Notes: generated from the letters alone by a model not told the origin. Positions 1 through 7,874 are shown, counted from the first letter of the stretch. The stretch is 17,435 nt of DNA from Deltaproteobacteria bacterium (GCA_016934695.1 JAFGSH010000246.1:1-17435), one strand, 5' to 3'. Made by a program: numbers and translations.

Positions 1-208
1 GATTCCCGATCGCCCGGGCGGCATGCACAGCATCTCGAAGGTCCTCGCAGCGGAAAACGTCAATGTCGAGTACGCGTACGCCTTTGTGGAGAGAAGCGGC
101 GAGAACGCCATCATCATATTCCGTTTCGATGACATCGACAGGGGGATCGAGGTCCTCTTGGAGAACGGATTCACGGTGCTGCCCGGTGAAAAGGTGTACC
201 GCCTCTAG
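1..208 (+). CDS. ACT-domain protein, C-terminal fragment (5' end outside window)
   Basis: The frame is open from base 2 and enters with I-P-D-R-P-G-G-M-H-S-I, continuing to a TAG at 206-208. The pattern PGG-M-x2-I-x2-V-L followed by N-V-E-Y-A-Y-A-F and a closing V-L-x-G-E-K-V-Y-x-L is the start and end of a small-molecule-binding ACT domain. In tandem-ACT proteins of about 140 residues this is the second domain, so roughly the first half of the gene is missing from the window. Family members often sit beside phenylacetate-CoA ligase genes and are presumed amino-acid or aromatic-acid sensors. That partner is not visible here. The ATG at 23 falls inside the domain and is not the true start. Confidence 0.8.
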   Translation, partial: IPDRPGGMHSISKVLAAENVNVEYAYAFVERSGENAIIIFRFDDIDRGIEVLLENGFTVLPGEKVYRL

Positions 209-352
209 GAAGGGGGGACGGCGCACCGGCATCACCATCTTCGGAGCACTTTCCGGGGAAAGGGCATGAAAACCCCGAGAACCCTATTGACATCGGAATT
301 TTTTGATGGTAGGGGCAGGTGAAAAGACCGTTACAAGCAACAAAGGTGGCGC

Positions 353-736
353 ATGGGTACGGGAAAAGAGAGATTGAGAAGGTGGCGGGAGCGCAACAGG
401 GCGGAAGGAAAACAGTCCTTTACCGTTATGCTCTCCCGGGAGGCCAAGGATGCCTTGTACGAACAGAAACGAGCCTCGGGAGAAAGCTACTCCGCCATCA
501 TTGAACAGGCCCTCCTGCACGGCAGAAGAAGGGCCGGCATCCCAGTCGCAGGCCAGCATGCACCGCAGAGGACCAAGATACTGATAGACGAAGACGGCAT
601 ACTGCGGGGGGAGATCCAACGGCACGAGGGACACGGACAGAGGATCACCCTCGAAGACGACACCCAACTGAGCAAGGGGTTCATCCCGAGGCTCTTGAAA
701 CGATCCAACAGCAAGCTTTACAAGCTCAAGAAGTGA
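353..736 (+). CDS. Small basic protein with a ribbon-helix-helix-like segment, unknown function
   Basis: This is a 127-residue basic protein. An AGGTGG Shine-Dalgarno lies just before the ATG. After an Arg-rich start (residues 5-19), residues 21-55 read S-F-T-V-M-L-S-R-E-A-K-D-A-L, then a short loop with G-E-S-Y-S, then A-I-I-E-Q-A-L. This strand-helix-turn-helix pattern matches CopG/Arc-type DNA-binding folds. The C-terminal half is charged, ends in a Lys-rich tail (K-L-Y-K-L-K-K) and matches no domain I know. It stands alone, convergent with rarA. TTGACA at 287-292 is a possible -35, but no good -10 follows. I infer a DNA-binding or regulatory role from fold pattern only; without a structural match it remains hypothetical. 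Confidence 0.62.
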   Translation: MGTGKERLRRWRERNRAEGKQSFTVMLSREAKDALYEQKRASGESYSAIIEQALLHGRRRAGIPVAGQHAPQRTKILIDEDGILRGEIQRHEGHGQRITLEDDTQLSKGFIPRLLKRSNSKLYKLKK

Positions 737-886
737 TGGGGCTCCAACGGCACAAACACACCCGGTAAGGCCCCCCTAAGCAAGAGTGATGGAAAGGCCC
801 GATGCCCATCCCTCCTCCAGATTCGGCATACGCCCCTCGGGATGCCATTCGATCTCCGGCCGGAAGAAGTCATCGGGACAAACCCC

Positions 887-2239
887 TCAGTGTGGGTCCC
901 TGTCTTCCCGCTCACCTTGCCGGAATGCCCTCCTCATCTTATACCATTTCTCCAGCCGGTCTCGTATGACCTTTTCATACCCCCTGGAGGTCGGTGCGTA
1001 GTACGCCCGGCCCTGCAGCTTCTCCGGAAGATATTCCTGGGGGGCGTGGGCGTCCGGGAAATTATGGGCGTACTTATATCCCTTGCCGTACCCCAGGTCC
1101 TTCATCAGCCGTGTCGGAGCGTTTCGTATGTGCAGAGGAACGGGGAGAGAGCCTGTCTCTCGGATGTCCGCCTTCACCTTGCCGAAGCCGGTATAGAGGG
1201 CGTTGCTCTTCGGTGCCGTCGCAAGATACACTGCGGCCTGCGCGAGGGCAAGGTCTCCCTCCGGAAGCCCGATACACTGAAATGCATGGAGGGCGGAAAC
1301 CGCAATCCCCAGAGCCGCCGGGTCGGCGTTCCCCACATCTTCGGAGGCAAAACGGATCATCCTCCGGAGGATAAAGAGGGGGTCCTCGCCGGCCTCGAGC
1401 ATCCGCCCCAGCCAGTAGAGGGCGGCATCAGGGTCGCTCCCTCTGAGACTCTTGTGAAGGGCCGATATCAGGTTGTAATGTTCTTCCCCTTTCTTGTCGT
1501 ACCGAAGGGCTTTTTTTTGAAGTGCTTCCTCCACGGTCACAAGGGTAATCCTCCCTCTTCTTTGGACAAGAGATGCCGCGGCCTCCAGGTTGTTGAGCGC
1601 CGTGCGGGCATCTCCGTCCGCTGTCCATACCATGTGGTCCAGGGCTTCGTCATCCACCGACAGGGAGAGGGCGCCGAGGCCGCGTTGATTATCATGCAAT
1701 GCGCGCCGCAGGATGGCGGCGAGTTCCTCAGGAGCATACGGTTCAAGGACCATAACACGCGCCCGGGACAGGAGGGGCGAGATGACCTCGAAGGAGGGGT
1801 TCTCGGTGGTGGCCCCGATGAGGGTGATCAGGCCGCTTTCTACATGCGGGAGGAAGGCGTCCTGCTGGGCCTTGTTGAAACGGTGGATCTCATCGACGAA
1901 CAGGATGGTCCTTTTCCGGTGATGGCGGAGCTGCGCCTTCGCCTCTTGTATGAACGCCTTGATCTCCTTGACCCCGGCGAGGACGGCGGAGATCGTCTCG
2001 AAGTGTGACTTCGTCTCATGGGCGATGATCCGCGCCAGGGTCGTCTTCCCGGAACCCGGTGGACCCCAGAAGATCACCGAAAAGAGATTGTCCTCGGCAA
2101 TGGCGCGGTGAAGCAGGCTGTCAGGACCAATGAGACGGGCCTGTCCCTCAAAATCGTCGAGGGTTTCAGGCCGCATCCTGTCCGCAAGGGGGCGGGCCAT
2201 CGTTTCCGTTTCTCTATGCTGCCCGTTAAACAGATCCAT
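887..2239 (-). CDS. rarA: Replication-associated recombination protein A (RarA/MgsA), AAA+ ATPase
   Basis: The 450-residue protein has the usual RarA length and opening M-D-L-F, followed by P-L-A-D-R-M-R-P and G-Q. Walker A is GPPGSGKT at residues 59-66, Walker B is [10 protein letters not shown] at 112-121, and sensor 1 [11 protein letters not shown] is at 142-152. LLSRARV follows, carrying the arginine-finger region. The C-terminal half is the helical clamp-loader-like tetramerisation domain ([13 protein letters not shown]-x-A-S-E-D-V-G). RarA is a cytoplasmic ATPase related to clamp loaders that acts at stalled replication forks. The ATG at 2239 is preferred because MDLF is conserved; an ATG at 2200 is the alternative. 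It lies downstream of trpB2 and a small gene on the same strand with gaps under 100 bp, so cotranscription is possible. Confidence 0.95.
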   Translation of the reverse strand: MDLFNGQHRETETMARPLADRMRPETLDDFEGQARLIGPDSLLHRAIAEDNLFSVIFWGPPGSGKTTLARIIAHETKSHFETISAVLAGVKEIKAFIQEAKAQLRHHRKRTILFVDEIHRFNKAQQDAFLPHVESGLITLIGATTENPSFEVISPLLSRARVMVLEPYAPEELAAILRRALHDNQRGLGALSLSVDDEALDHMVWTADGDARTALNNLEAAASLVQRRGRITLVTVEEALQKKALRYDKKGEEHYNLISALHKSLRGSDPDAALYWLGRMLEAGEDPLFILRRMIRFASEDVGNADPAALGIAVSALHAFQCIGLPEGDLALAQAAVYLATAPKSNALYTGFGKVKADIRETGSLPVPLHIRNAPTRLMKDLGYGKGYKYAHNFPDAHAPQEYLPEKLQGRAYYAPTSRGYEKVIRDRLEKWYKMRRAFRQGEREDRDPH

Positions 2240-2321
2240 TCGAAGCCCCGATCCCTACGATGAGATCATCATATCACCCGATCTTCCCTGACGGGGCATC
2301 ATACCACACCTTGAGAGCATT

Positions 2322-2582
2322 CTACATCTCCTTCCGTTTTCTCACGGCATCCGCTATCTCCAGGATGGTAGCCATCTTGTCCTTGGGAGGGGTATTGAAA
2401 GCACGGCTCCACTCATCATCTGAGAGATGCGCTCTCAGATGCTGCTCCACGGGGATCAGTCCCTCCCAGCAGCGGAGTATCATCCGGCAGGGGAGGTCAC
2501 CCTGTTCGCGCCTGCAGTAGGCGAACGTGATCTCTCCTCCCAACCGGGGACACCGCAACACCAGATGATCAAAGCGATCCAT
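2322..2582 (-). CDS. Small cysteine-containing protein, unknown function
   Basis: This is an 86-residue cytoplasmic protein that I do not recognise. It begins M-D-R-F-D-H-L-V-L-R-C-P-R-L-G-G and has four cysteines: C11, C22 (A-Y-C-R-R-E), C32 (L-P-C-R-M) and C38 (L-R-C-W-E-G-L). Such spacing would suit a small metal-binding fold, and a Lys/Arg-rich helix ends the chain. The start is set by a GGAGGG Shine-Dalgarno at 2589-2594, seven bases before the ATG at 2582; an in-frame ATG at 2603 would lie inside a hairpin and lacks such a site. It sits 72 bp after trpB2 and 82 bp before rarA, in the same direction. A 12-bp inverted repeat fills the gap to trpB2. The gene is probably real, given its ribosome-binding site and codon composition. 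Confidence 0.68.
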   Translation of the reverse strand: MDRFDHLVLRCPRLGGEITFAYCRREQGDLPCRMILRCWEGLIPVEQHLRAHLSDDEWSRAFNTPPKDKMATILEIADAVRKRKEM

Positions 2583-2594
2583 TATAATCCCTCC

Positions 2595-2641
2595 GGTCTG
2601 CAACGCTGTGCGACGCGGTGTGTCGCCCGGCGTTGCAGACC
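2595..2641 (-). repeat. 12-bp perfect inverted repeat between trpB2 and the small gene
   Basis: GGTCTGCAACGC at 2595-2606 and GCGTTGCAGACC at 2630-2641 are exact complements. Inside the 23-base loop a second 5-bp stem forms between 2610-2614 and 2622-2626. No T-run follows on the minus strand: the arm runs straight into GGAGGG, the ribosome-binding site of the downstream gene. It could be a weak or Rho-dependent end for trpB2, an mRNA stability or processing hairpin, or a control on translation of the next gene. Confidence 0.75.
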
Positions 2642-2654
2642 ATCAATACATATC

Positions 2655-4016
2655 CTACGGTTTGGGATACTGCCCGATCGTCTTCTTTGCCCGTTCGATC
2701 TCGTCATCCGGCAGCTGATAATCGACCAGTTTGCCGGAGAGATAGGCGTCGTACGAAGCAAGGTCCACCAGCCCGTGACCGCTCCAATTAAAGAAGATGA
2801 CCTTTTCTTTTCCCTCTTCCTTCGCCCGTTTGGCCTCCTGAATCACCGCCGCGATGGCGTGATTCGTCTCAGGAGCGGGGATGAACGCCTCGGACCGTGC
2901 CCACTGTACGCCCGCCTCAAATGTCTCGAGCTGGTGGTACGCCCTCGCCTCAATGACCTGTTCCTTCACAAGGTGGCTGATAATCGGTGCCATTCCGTGA
3001 TACCTGAGTCCCCCCGCGTGGATCGGGGCCGGGACAAAATCGTGGCCGAGTGAGTACATGGCGAGGAGGGGCGTGGTCATCGCCAGGTCCCCGAAATCGT
3101 AGCCGTAGGGTGCCCTCGTGAGAGTCGGACAGGACGCCGGTTCCGCCGCGATGATCGCTATGTCCTTGCCATGTATCTTGTCCCGCGCGAAAGGCAAGGC
3201 CGCACCAGCAAAATTACTCCCCCCGCCGGCGCAGCCGATCACCACGTCCGGGTAATCGCCGATCTTTTCAAACTGTTTCTGGGCCTCGAGACCGATAATC
3301 GTCTGGTGGAGCAGGACGTGGTTCAGGACGCTCCCCAGGGAATAGCGGGAATCCTCCTTGCCGACACCGTCTTCGATCGCCTCGCTGATGGCGATTCCCA
3401 GACTCCCCGGTGAATCGGGATGCTCGGCGAGGATCTTTCTCCCCGTCTCGGTCAGATCGCTCGGGCTGGGGAAGCACTTGGCACCCCATGTCTGCATCAT
3501 CAACCGCCGGTATGGTTTCTGGTCGTAGCTGACCCGGACCATGAAGACCCGGCACTCCAGACCGAACATGTTGCAGGCCATGCTGAGAGCACTGCCCCAC
3601 TGCCCCGCGCCGGTTTCCGTCGAGATCTTTTTGATCCCGAAGGCCTTGTTGTAATAGGCCTGGGCAACGGCGGTATTCGGCTTGTGCGATCCCGCGGGGC
3701 TGACCCCTTCATGTTTATAGTATATCTTCACCGGGGCATCGAGCAGTTTTTCCAGATTGTACGCCCGGTAGAGCGGGGTCGGCCGCCAGAGCATATACTT
3801 TTCCAAGACCTCCTCGGGGATATCGATCCACCGCTCGACACTCATCTCCTGCTCGATAAGATTCATCGGGAAGATCGGCGCCATATCCTCAGGCTTCAGG
3901 GGCTGCCCCGTCCCCGGGTGGAGGGGCGGGCTCATCGGGGTCGGCATATCGGCCATAATATTGTACCACTGCCTCGGGATCTCGTCCTCATGCAAAAACA
4001 CCTTTACCTGTCTCAT
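2655..4016 (-). CDS. trpB: TrpB2-type tryptophan synthase beta chain (PLP enzyme)
   Basis: The 453-residue protein belongs to the longer TrpB2 branch (classical TrpB is about 400), with an N-terminal extension rich in Pro and Met. The PLP lysine is K112 in G-S-H-K-P-N-T-A. The catalytic glutamate region is [10 protein letters not shown] (E134). The PLP phosphate loop is [10 protein letters not shown] at 262-271, and the C-terminal N-W-S-G-H-G is typical of TrpB2. The enzyme condenses indole and L-serine to L-tryptophan. No trpA or other trp gene is adjacent, so indole may come from a distant TrpA or from salvage. The ATG at 4016 has a strong GAGGAGGAG site. The leader upstream holds a Trp attenuator and an operator-like palindrome, which ties expression to tryptophan supply. 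Confidence 0.94.
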   Translation of the reverse strand: MRQVKVFLHEDEIPRQWYNIMADMPTPMSPPLHPGTGQPLKPEDMAPIFPMNLIEQEMSVERWIDIPEEVLEKYMLWRPTPLYRAYNLEKLLDAPVKIYYKHEGVSPAGSHKPNTAVAQAYYNKAFGIKKISTETGAGQWGSALSMACNMFGLECRVFMVRVSYDQKPYRRLMMQTWGAKCFPSPSDLTETGRKILAEHPDSPGSLGIAISEAIEDGVGKEDSRYSLGSVLNHVLLHQTIIGLEAQKQFEKIGDYPDVVIGCAGGGSNFAGAALPFARDKIHGKDIAIIAAEPASCPTLTRAPYGYDFGDLAMTTPLLAMYSLGHDFVPAPIHAGGLRYHGMAPIISHLVKEQVIEARAYHQLETFEAGVQWARSEAFIPAPETNHAIAAVIQEAKRAKEEGKEKVIFFNWSGHGLVDLASYDAYLSGKLVDYQLPDDEIERAKKTIGQYPKP

Positions 4017-4058
4017 ACCATCTCCTCCTCATGTAGTAGTAAACAATCAAACGACAAC

Positions 4059-4095
4059 ACAAAAACAGAAACGCCATGGCGAAATCCCATGGCGT
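4059..4095 (-). terminator. Second terminator-like hairpin in the trpB2 leader
   Basis: On the minus strand ACGCCATGG and CCATGGCGT (4071-4079 and 4087-4095) form a perfect 9-bp stem with a 7-base loop. TTCTGTTTTTGTG follows. It lies between the first terminator and the trpB2 ribosome-binding site, about 35 bases before the latter. It looks like an intrinsic terminator, but the U-tract is broken by C and G, so efficiency may be partial. Whether it is constitutive, a backup or itself switchable cannot be told from sequence. Confidence 0.65.
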
Positions 4096-4102
4096 CTCAT
4101 GA

Positions 4103-4138
4103 ACAAACAAAAGGCCGTGGGAGACTCCGCCCACGGCC
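4103..4138 (-). terminator. Trp attenuator terminator (3:4 hairpin)
   Basis: On the minus strand GGCCGTGGG and CCCACGGCC (4130-4138 and 4113-4121) form a 9-bp GC-rich stem with an 8-base loop. TTTTGTTTGTT follows at once. This is a classic intrinsic terminator, placed 18 bases after the stop codon of the Trp-rich leader peptide and about 90 bases before trpB2. Confidence 0.88.
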
Positions 4139-4167
4139 GGCATACGCTTCGGCGTCTACGCGGGCAG
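4127..4167 (-). promoter_or_regulatory. Antiterminator pairing (2:3) of the trp attenuator
   Basis: CTGCCCGCG (4159-4167), the last three codons of the leader ORF, can pair with CGTGGGCGG (4127-4135) over nine contiguous positions, two of them G-U. The second strand is the 5' arm of the terminator, so the two structures exclude each other. The first strand can instead pair through CTGCC with GGCGG inside the UGG-UGG-CGG codons (the 1:2 form). A ribosome stalled on the Trp codons would cover that partner and free the antiterminator. These are hand-made pairings; no folding energy was computed. Confidence 0.75.
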
Positions 4168-4224
4168 ATCCATCCAGAACCGCCACCACCAGAAACCGCT
4201 TTCCGTCTTCGCGCACACCATCAT
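4156..4224 (-). CDS. trpL: Trp leader peptide, 22 residues with four Trp codons
   Basis: A short ORF begins ATG-ATG-GTG-TGC-GCG and ends CTG-CCC-GCG-TAG. Residues 11-17 are F-W-W-W-R-F-W, so three consecutive UGG codons (4183-4191) and a fourth at 4174-4176 lie in 22 codons. AGGA at 4231-4234, seven bases before the ATG, is a plausible ribosome-binding site. Chance occurrence of such Trp density directly upstream of a tryptophan synthase gene and a terminator is very unlikely. By analogy with classical trp attenuation, translation senses charged tRNA-Trp: fast passage lets the terminator form, while stalling at UGG favours the antiterminator. The peptide itself probably has no function. A longer overlapping frame that starts at 4282 includes the promoter and is not credible. 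Confidence 0.88.
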   Translation of the reverse strand: MMVCAKTESGFWWWRFWMDLPA

Positions 4225-4243
4225 ACCCATTTCCTGCCGGATT

Positions 4244-4261
4244 GTTTCTATCCATAGAAAC
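4244..4261. promoter_or_regulatory. 18-bp perfect palindrome, candidate operator
   Basis: GTTTCTATCCATAGAAAC is two exact 8-bp half-sites around a 2-base centre. It covers the predicted -10 region of the trpB2 leader promoter, which is where a dimeric repressor would block transcription. It does not resemble the E. coli TrpR operator. The regulator is unknown. Confidence 0.6.
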
Positions 4262-4282
4262 ACAGCTATGGTCAATTGTCAA
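4254..4282 (-). promoter_or_regulatory. Predicted promoter of the trpL-trpB2 transcript
   Basis: A perfect -35 TTGACA (4277-4282) is followed after 17 bases by a weak -10, TTCTAT (4254-4259). A second -35-like TTGACC at 4269-4274 overlaps. Transcription would begin near 4247, giving a leader of roughly 230 bases before trpB2. The poor -10 and the overlapping palindrome suit a regulated promoter. Confidence 0.55.
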
Positions 4283-4340
4283 GCCAAAAAATCATCGAAA
4301 CAAACCTGAAGCGGAAAGAGATACTCTTCCCGAAAGATAT

Positions 4341-4369
4341 TTGACGAAGATGCACTTTTTGAGTATAAG
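4341..4369 (+). promoter_or_regulatory. Predicted sigma70-type promoter of purD
   Basis: TTGACG (4341-4346), a 17-base spacer and TATAAG (4364-4369) each match consensus at five of six positions. Transcription would start near 4376, about 30 bases before the purD ATG. A GGGGGAGG ribosome-binding site lies between. It diverges from the trpB2 promoter about 60 bp away. No purine riboswitch or long leader fits in so short a 5' end. Confidence 0.75.
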
Positions 4370-4407
4370 TCTGAGTCCTGTTCGAGAATCTCCAGGGGGA
4401 GGAAGGC

Positions 4408-5733
4408 ATGGTCAGAATACTCCTGATCGGGAACGGCGCCAGGGAACATGTGATTGCAGAGACGGTCAAGCGTTCATCCCACGACACCGCGCTCTTTTCC
4501 TTCATGAAATCAAACAACCCCGGCATCGCATCCCTTTCAGACGACGTATTGCCGGGAAGCTACGACAACCGGGAGGGGATCGCCCGGTTTGCGAAGAAAC
4601 ACGGGGTCGAGTTTGCAATCATCGGCCCGGAAGACCCCCTGAACAACGGCATTGTCGATTCCCTCCAAAAGGAGGGGATCCCCTCCGTCGGTCCGCTGAA
4701 GAGCCTGGCACGGCTGGAGACGTCAAAGGTCTTCACGCGGAATCTCCTTGAAAAATACGGCATTCCCGGGAATCCCCGCTTCCGGACCTTCTCATCCCTC
4801 GAGGGGATCGAATCGTTTATCCGGGGCCTCGACGGCATCGTCATCAAACCGGACGGTCTCACCGGCGGCAAGGGGGTCATGGTCCAGGGAGATCACTTCC
4901 AGACCAAGGAGGAGGCCGTCGAGATCTGCGGAAAGATCCTGGATGAACACCCGTCGGTGATCGTCGAGGAGAAATTTGAAGGAGAGGAATTCTCACTCCA
5001 GTGCCTGTGCGACGGGAAGACGGTCGTGGCGACTCCCCCCGTGCAGGATCACAAGAGGAGATTCGTCGACGATCGGGGTCCGAACACGGGGGGGATGGGG
5101 TCGTACTCCCTCGAGAATCACTCCCTCCCCTTTCTGAGAGAGGAGGATGTCGCCCGCGGACTCGCCATTACGCGCCGGGTTGCGGAGGCGATCCACCGGG
5201 AAACCGGCGAATACTATAAGGGTGTCATGTACGGCGGATTCATCGTGACGCGGGAGGGGGTCAGGCTGCTCGAGTACAACGCCCGATTCGGCGACCCGGA
5301 GGCGATGAATATCCTCCCCCTGCTGAAGACGGATTTCGTGGATATCTGCCGGGCCGTCATCGACGGGACCCTGGAGGACTTGAAGATAGAGTTTGAGCAC
5401 AAGGCCACGGTCTGCAAGTACATTGTCCCCAAGGGGTACGGCCTTCCGGCGGACCATCCCGACGCGCGCTCCACCTCCGCGAGGATCGAGGTCGCCGATA
5501 CGGGAGGAGCTCGGTTATATTACTCTTCCGTCGACAAGCGCGAGGATGGCCTCTATATGACGACGTCACGGGCGATCGGGGTGGTGGGAATCGCTGATAC
5601 CCTCGAGGCCGCCGAGCGCATGGCGGAGGGGGCGATCGCGATGGTCAAGGGGCCGATAGACCACCGGCCGGATATCGGGACACGGGCGCTGATAGACAAG
5701 AGAATCAAACACATGAAAGGGATACGGGAATAG
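4408..5733 (+). CDS. purD: Phosphoribosylamine-glycine ligase (GAR synthetase)
   Basis: The 441-residue protein has the expected PurD length. It begins V-R-I-L-L-I-G-N-G-A-R-E-H (PRA-binding loop, residues 8-14) and shows I-G-P-E-D-P, the ATP-grasp strand I-V-I-K-P-D-G-L-T-G-G-K-G-V, P-P-V-Q-D-H-K-R, G-P-N-T-G-G-M-G-S at 224-232 and the metal-binding R-F-G-D-P-E. It joins phosphoribosylamine and glycine with ATP in step two of IMP synthesis, in the cytoplasm. GGGGGAGG precedes the ATG at 4408. It is the first gene of purD-purH-purE-tsaC; purH starts seven bases after its stop. Residues 1-30 contain S-F-M-K-S-N-N-P-G-I, somewhat unlike better-known members, but nothing essential is missing. 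Confidence 0.96.
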   Translation: MVRILLIGNGAREHVIAETVKRSSHDTALFSFMKSNNPGIASLSDDVLPGSYDNREGIARFAKKHGVEFAIIGPEDPLNNGIVDSLQKEGIPSVGPLKSLARLETSKVFTRNLLEKYGIPGNPRFRTFSSLEGIESFIRGLDGIVIKPDGLTGGKGVMVQGDHFQTKEEAVEICGKILDEHPSVIVEEKFEGEEFSLQCLCDGKTVVATPPVQDHKRRFVDDRGPNTGGMGSYSLENHSLPFLREEDVARGLAITRRVAEAIHRETGEYYKGVMYGGFIVTREGVRLLEYNARFGDPEAMNILPLLKTDFVDICRAVIDGTLEDLKIEFEHKATVCKYIVPKGYGLPADHPDARSTSARIEVADTGGARLYYSSVDKREDGLYMTTSRAIGVVGIADTLEAAERMAEGAIAMVKGPIDHRPDIGTRALIDKRIKHMKGIRE

Positions 5734-5739
5734 CACGAG

Positions 5740-7302
5740 ATGAGCAGGATACAGAAGGCACTGTTAAGCGTAACGGACAAGACGGGAATCGTCGATTTTG
5801 CACGGGAGCTCAAAGAGTTCGGTGTCGAGATACTCTCCACGGGGGGAACGGCCGCCCAGCTCCGACAGGCCGGTCTCGATGTCACCGATGTCTCCGAATA
5901 CACGGGGTTCCCAGAGATGATGGACGGCAGGCTGAAGACCCTCCATCCCAAGATTCACGGCGGTCTCCTCGCCCTGCGGGACAATGAGGGACACATGCAG
6001 GCGGCCAGAGAGCACGGCATCGGCATGATCGACATGGTCGTCATCAATCTCTACCGGTTTGAAGACACGGTGGCCAAGGAGGGGTGCACACTGGAAGAGG
6101 CCGTCGAGAACATAGACATAGGCGGGCCAACCATGCTGCGCGCCGCCGCGAAGAACCACCGTTTCGTGTCCGTGGTCACCGACCCGGGGGATTATCCCCG
6201 CATCATCGAGGAGATGAAGCAGACGGGCGGTGCTATCTCCGAGGCAACCAATTTCGCCCTCGCGACGAAGACCTTTCAGCTCACAGCCCGTTACGACGGC
6301 GCCATCTCCAACTACCTCGGAACGATAGACCAGGGGAAACGGACCAAGAGATTTCCTGACACCTTTACCATGCAGTTCGACCGGGCTCAGGAGCTGAGGT
6401 ACGGGGAAAATCCCCACCAGGAGGCGGCCTTCTACCGGGAAAAGAGCGCGCCCCTCTCCTCCATATCGTCGGCGCGGCAGCTGCACGGAAAGGAACTGTC
6501 TTACAACAATATCATGGACAGCGATGCGGCATGGCAGATGGCGTGCGACTTCGACCTGCCGGCCGCGGTCATCATGAAACACTCGAATCCCTGCGGGGCG
6601 GGGACGTCGGACGGCAGTCTCAAGGACGCGTATCTCAAGGCCATGGCGACCGACCCGGTATCCGCCTTCGGCGGGATCGTGAGCTTCAACCGGCCCGTGG
6701 ACAGAGAGACGGCGGAGGAACTCGCCAAGACCTTCCTGGAGGTTATTATCGCTCCCGGATTCGACAAGGACGCCCTCGACATCCTGACCGCCAAGAAGAA
6801 CGTGCGGCTCCTGGAGATCCCGGCCGCCGCCTCTGGCCAGCCGCCAGGTCTCGACTTCCGGAGGATCGTGGGAGGTCTCCTCGTGCAGGACCGAGATCCG
6901 GGGAGGGACGACATCATGAAGGCGAAGGTGGTGACCAAACGGGCACCGACGGCGGCGGAATACCAGGCCCTCGATTTCGCCTGGCGGGTGGTCAAGAACG
7001 TGAAATCCAACGCCATCGTCTTCGCGACCAGGGACCAGCTGGTCGGCGTCGGCGCGGGGCAGATGAGCAGGGTGGACTCCGTCTATATTGCACAGACGAA
7101 GGCGAACTTGCCAACACAGGGGACCGTGCTCGCCTCCGATGCCTTCTTCCCCTTCAGGGACGGAGTCGACATGGCGGCGAAGGCCGGCGTGACGGCCATC
7201 GTGCAGCCCGGCGGATCGATCCGTGACGGAGAGGTCATACAGGCGGCGGATGACCACGGCATGGCGATGATCTTCACCGGCACGAGGCACTTCAGACACT
7301 AA
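5740..7302 (+). CDS. purH: Bifunctional AICAR formyltransferase/IMP cyclohydrolase
   Basis: The 520-residue length matches PurH. The N-terminal cyclohydrolase (MGS-like) domain shows [16 protein letters not shown] at 33-38 and [13 protein letters not shown] at 63-75. The C-terminal formyltransferase has R-Y-G-E-N-P-H-Q, the catalytic K-H-S-N-P-C-G (K280, H281) and the terminal T-G-x-R-H-F-R-H. It catalyses the last two steps of IMP synthesis, using 10-formyl-tetrahydrofolate. The ATG lies seven bases after the purD stop, so the two are cotranscribed and probably coupled. The reverse strand is open over the whole gene, but that is a composition effect. Confidence 0.97.
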   Translation: MSRIQKALLSVTDKTGIVDFARELKEFGVEILSTGGTAAQLRQAGLDVTDVSEYTGFPEMMDGRLKTLHPKIHGGLLALRDNEGHMQAAREHGIGMIDMVVINLYRFEDTVAKEGCTLEEAVENIDIGGPTMLRAAAKNHRFVSVVTDPGDYPRIIEEMKQTGGAISEATNFALATKTFQLTARYDGAISNYLGTIDQGKRTKRFPDTFTMQFDRAQELRYGENPHQEAAFYREKSAPLSSISSARQLHGKELSYNNIMDSDAAWQMACDFDLPAAVIMKHSNPCGAGTSDGSLKDAYLKAMATDPVSAFGGIVSFNRPVDRETAEELAKTFLEVIIAPGFDKDALDILTAKKNVRLLEIPAAASGQPPGLDFRRIVGGLLVQDRDPGRDDIMKAKVVTKRAPTAAEYQALDFAWRVVKNVKSNAIVFATRDQLVGVGAGQMSRVDSVYIAQTKANLPTQGTVLASDAFFPFRDGVDMAAKAGVTAIVQPGGSIRDGEVIQAADDHGMAMIFTGTRHFRH

Positions 7303-7340
7303 CGGCATGGAACAAGACGGTTGCACGAAGGGGGAATACG

Positions 7341-7844
7341 ATGAGCGAGAAACGGGAAGCTATCGTCAGTATCGTCATGGGGAGTGATTCCGATCTTCCC
7401 GTCATGAAGGAGGCGACATCCATCCTCACGGAATTCGGGGTCACGCACGAGCTGTTTCTGACATCAGCCCACCGCTCGCCGGAGCGCACATCGACCTTCG
7501 CCCGTCAAGCAGCCGGACGGGGCATCAAGATCATCATCGTCGGAGCGGGGATGGCGGCACATCTTGCTGGGGTTATCGCCTCACAGACACCAGTCCCTGT
7601 CATCGGCGTTCCGCTCGATTCATCGGCTTCCCCCCTCAGTGGATTCGACGCGCTCCTCTCCACGGTGCAGATGCCGGGGGGAGTCCCCGTCGCGACGATG
7701 GCGATCGGAGAAGCCGGGGCACGAAACGCCGCCCTGATGGCGATCAGGATCCTCGCCCTGGGCGACAAGAAACTCCGCGGACACCTGGACGCGTATACGA
7801 AGAAGATGGCCGATACGGTCGAAAGAAAACACCAAAAATTGTAG
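7341..7844 (+). CDS. purE: N5-carboxyaminoimidazole ribonucleotide mutase
   Basis: The 167-residue protein has PurE motifs: M-G-S-D-S-D-L-P from residue 13, the catalytic S-A-H-R-S-P at 42-47 (H44), and [17 protein letters not shown] follows, then [14 protein letters not shown]. These fit class I enzymes, which isomerise N5-CAIR made by PurK; class II enzymes use CO2 and AIR. No purK lies in the window, so it must be elsewhere. An AAGGGGGA ribosome-binding site precedes the ATG, 38 bases after purH. Together with purD and purH it supplies steps 2, 6 and 9-10 of IMP synthesis, which indicates that the pathway's other genes are dispersed. Confidence 0.95.
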   Translation: MSEKREAIVSIVMGSDSDLPVMKEATSILTEFGVTHELFLTSAHRSPERTSTFARQAAGRGIKIIIVGAGMAAHLAGVIASQTPVPVIGVPLDSSASPLSGFDALLSTVQMPGGVPVATMAIGEAGARNAALMAIRILALGDKKLRGHLDAYTKKMADTVERKHQKL

Positions 7845-7874
7845 AGATTCAGACCGTATACGCCACGGCACACC

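Noticed and set aside
825..846. Hairpin between the small RHH-like gene and rarA as a terminator
   Set aside because: The stem is short, has a bulge, and no U-tract follows on either strand.
842..2008. Long plus-strand open frame of 388 codons
   Set aside because: It lies opposite rarA, whose motifs are unmistakable; its translation has no recognisable domain and no ribosome-binding site. It results from GC-rich codon bias.
4017..4262. T-box riboswitch for Trp upstream of trpB2
   Set aside because: No AGGGUGGnACCGCG T-box sequence or specifier stem is present. The leader peptide accounts for Trp sensing.
4097..4282. 61-codon minus-strand frame in the trpB2 leader
   Set aside because: Its start lies at the -35 element, upstream of any transcript, and it runs into the attenuator. 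The 22-codon Trp-rich frame explains the region better.
3420..4751. 443-codon plus-strand frame crossing trpB2, the leader region and the purD start
   Set aside because: It runs through two promoters, two terminators and two real genes in other frames, so it cannot be a gene.
5764..7326. 520-codon minus-strand open frame over all of purH
   Set aside because: It mirrors purH exactly and has low-complexity composition rich in His, Arg, Gly and Val. purH has complete catalytic motifs on the other strand.
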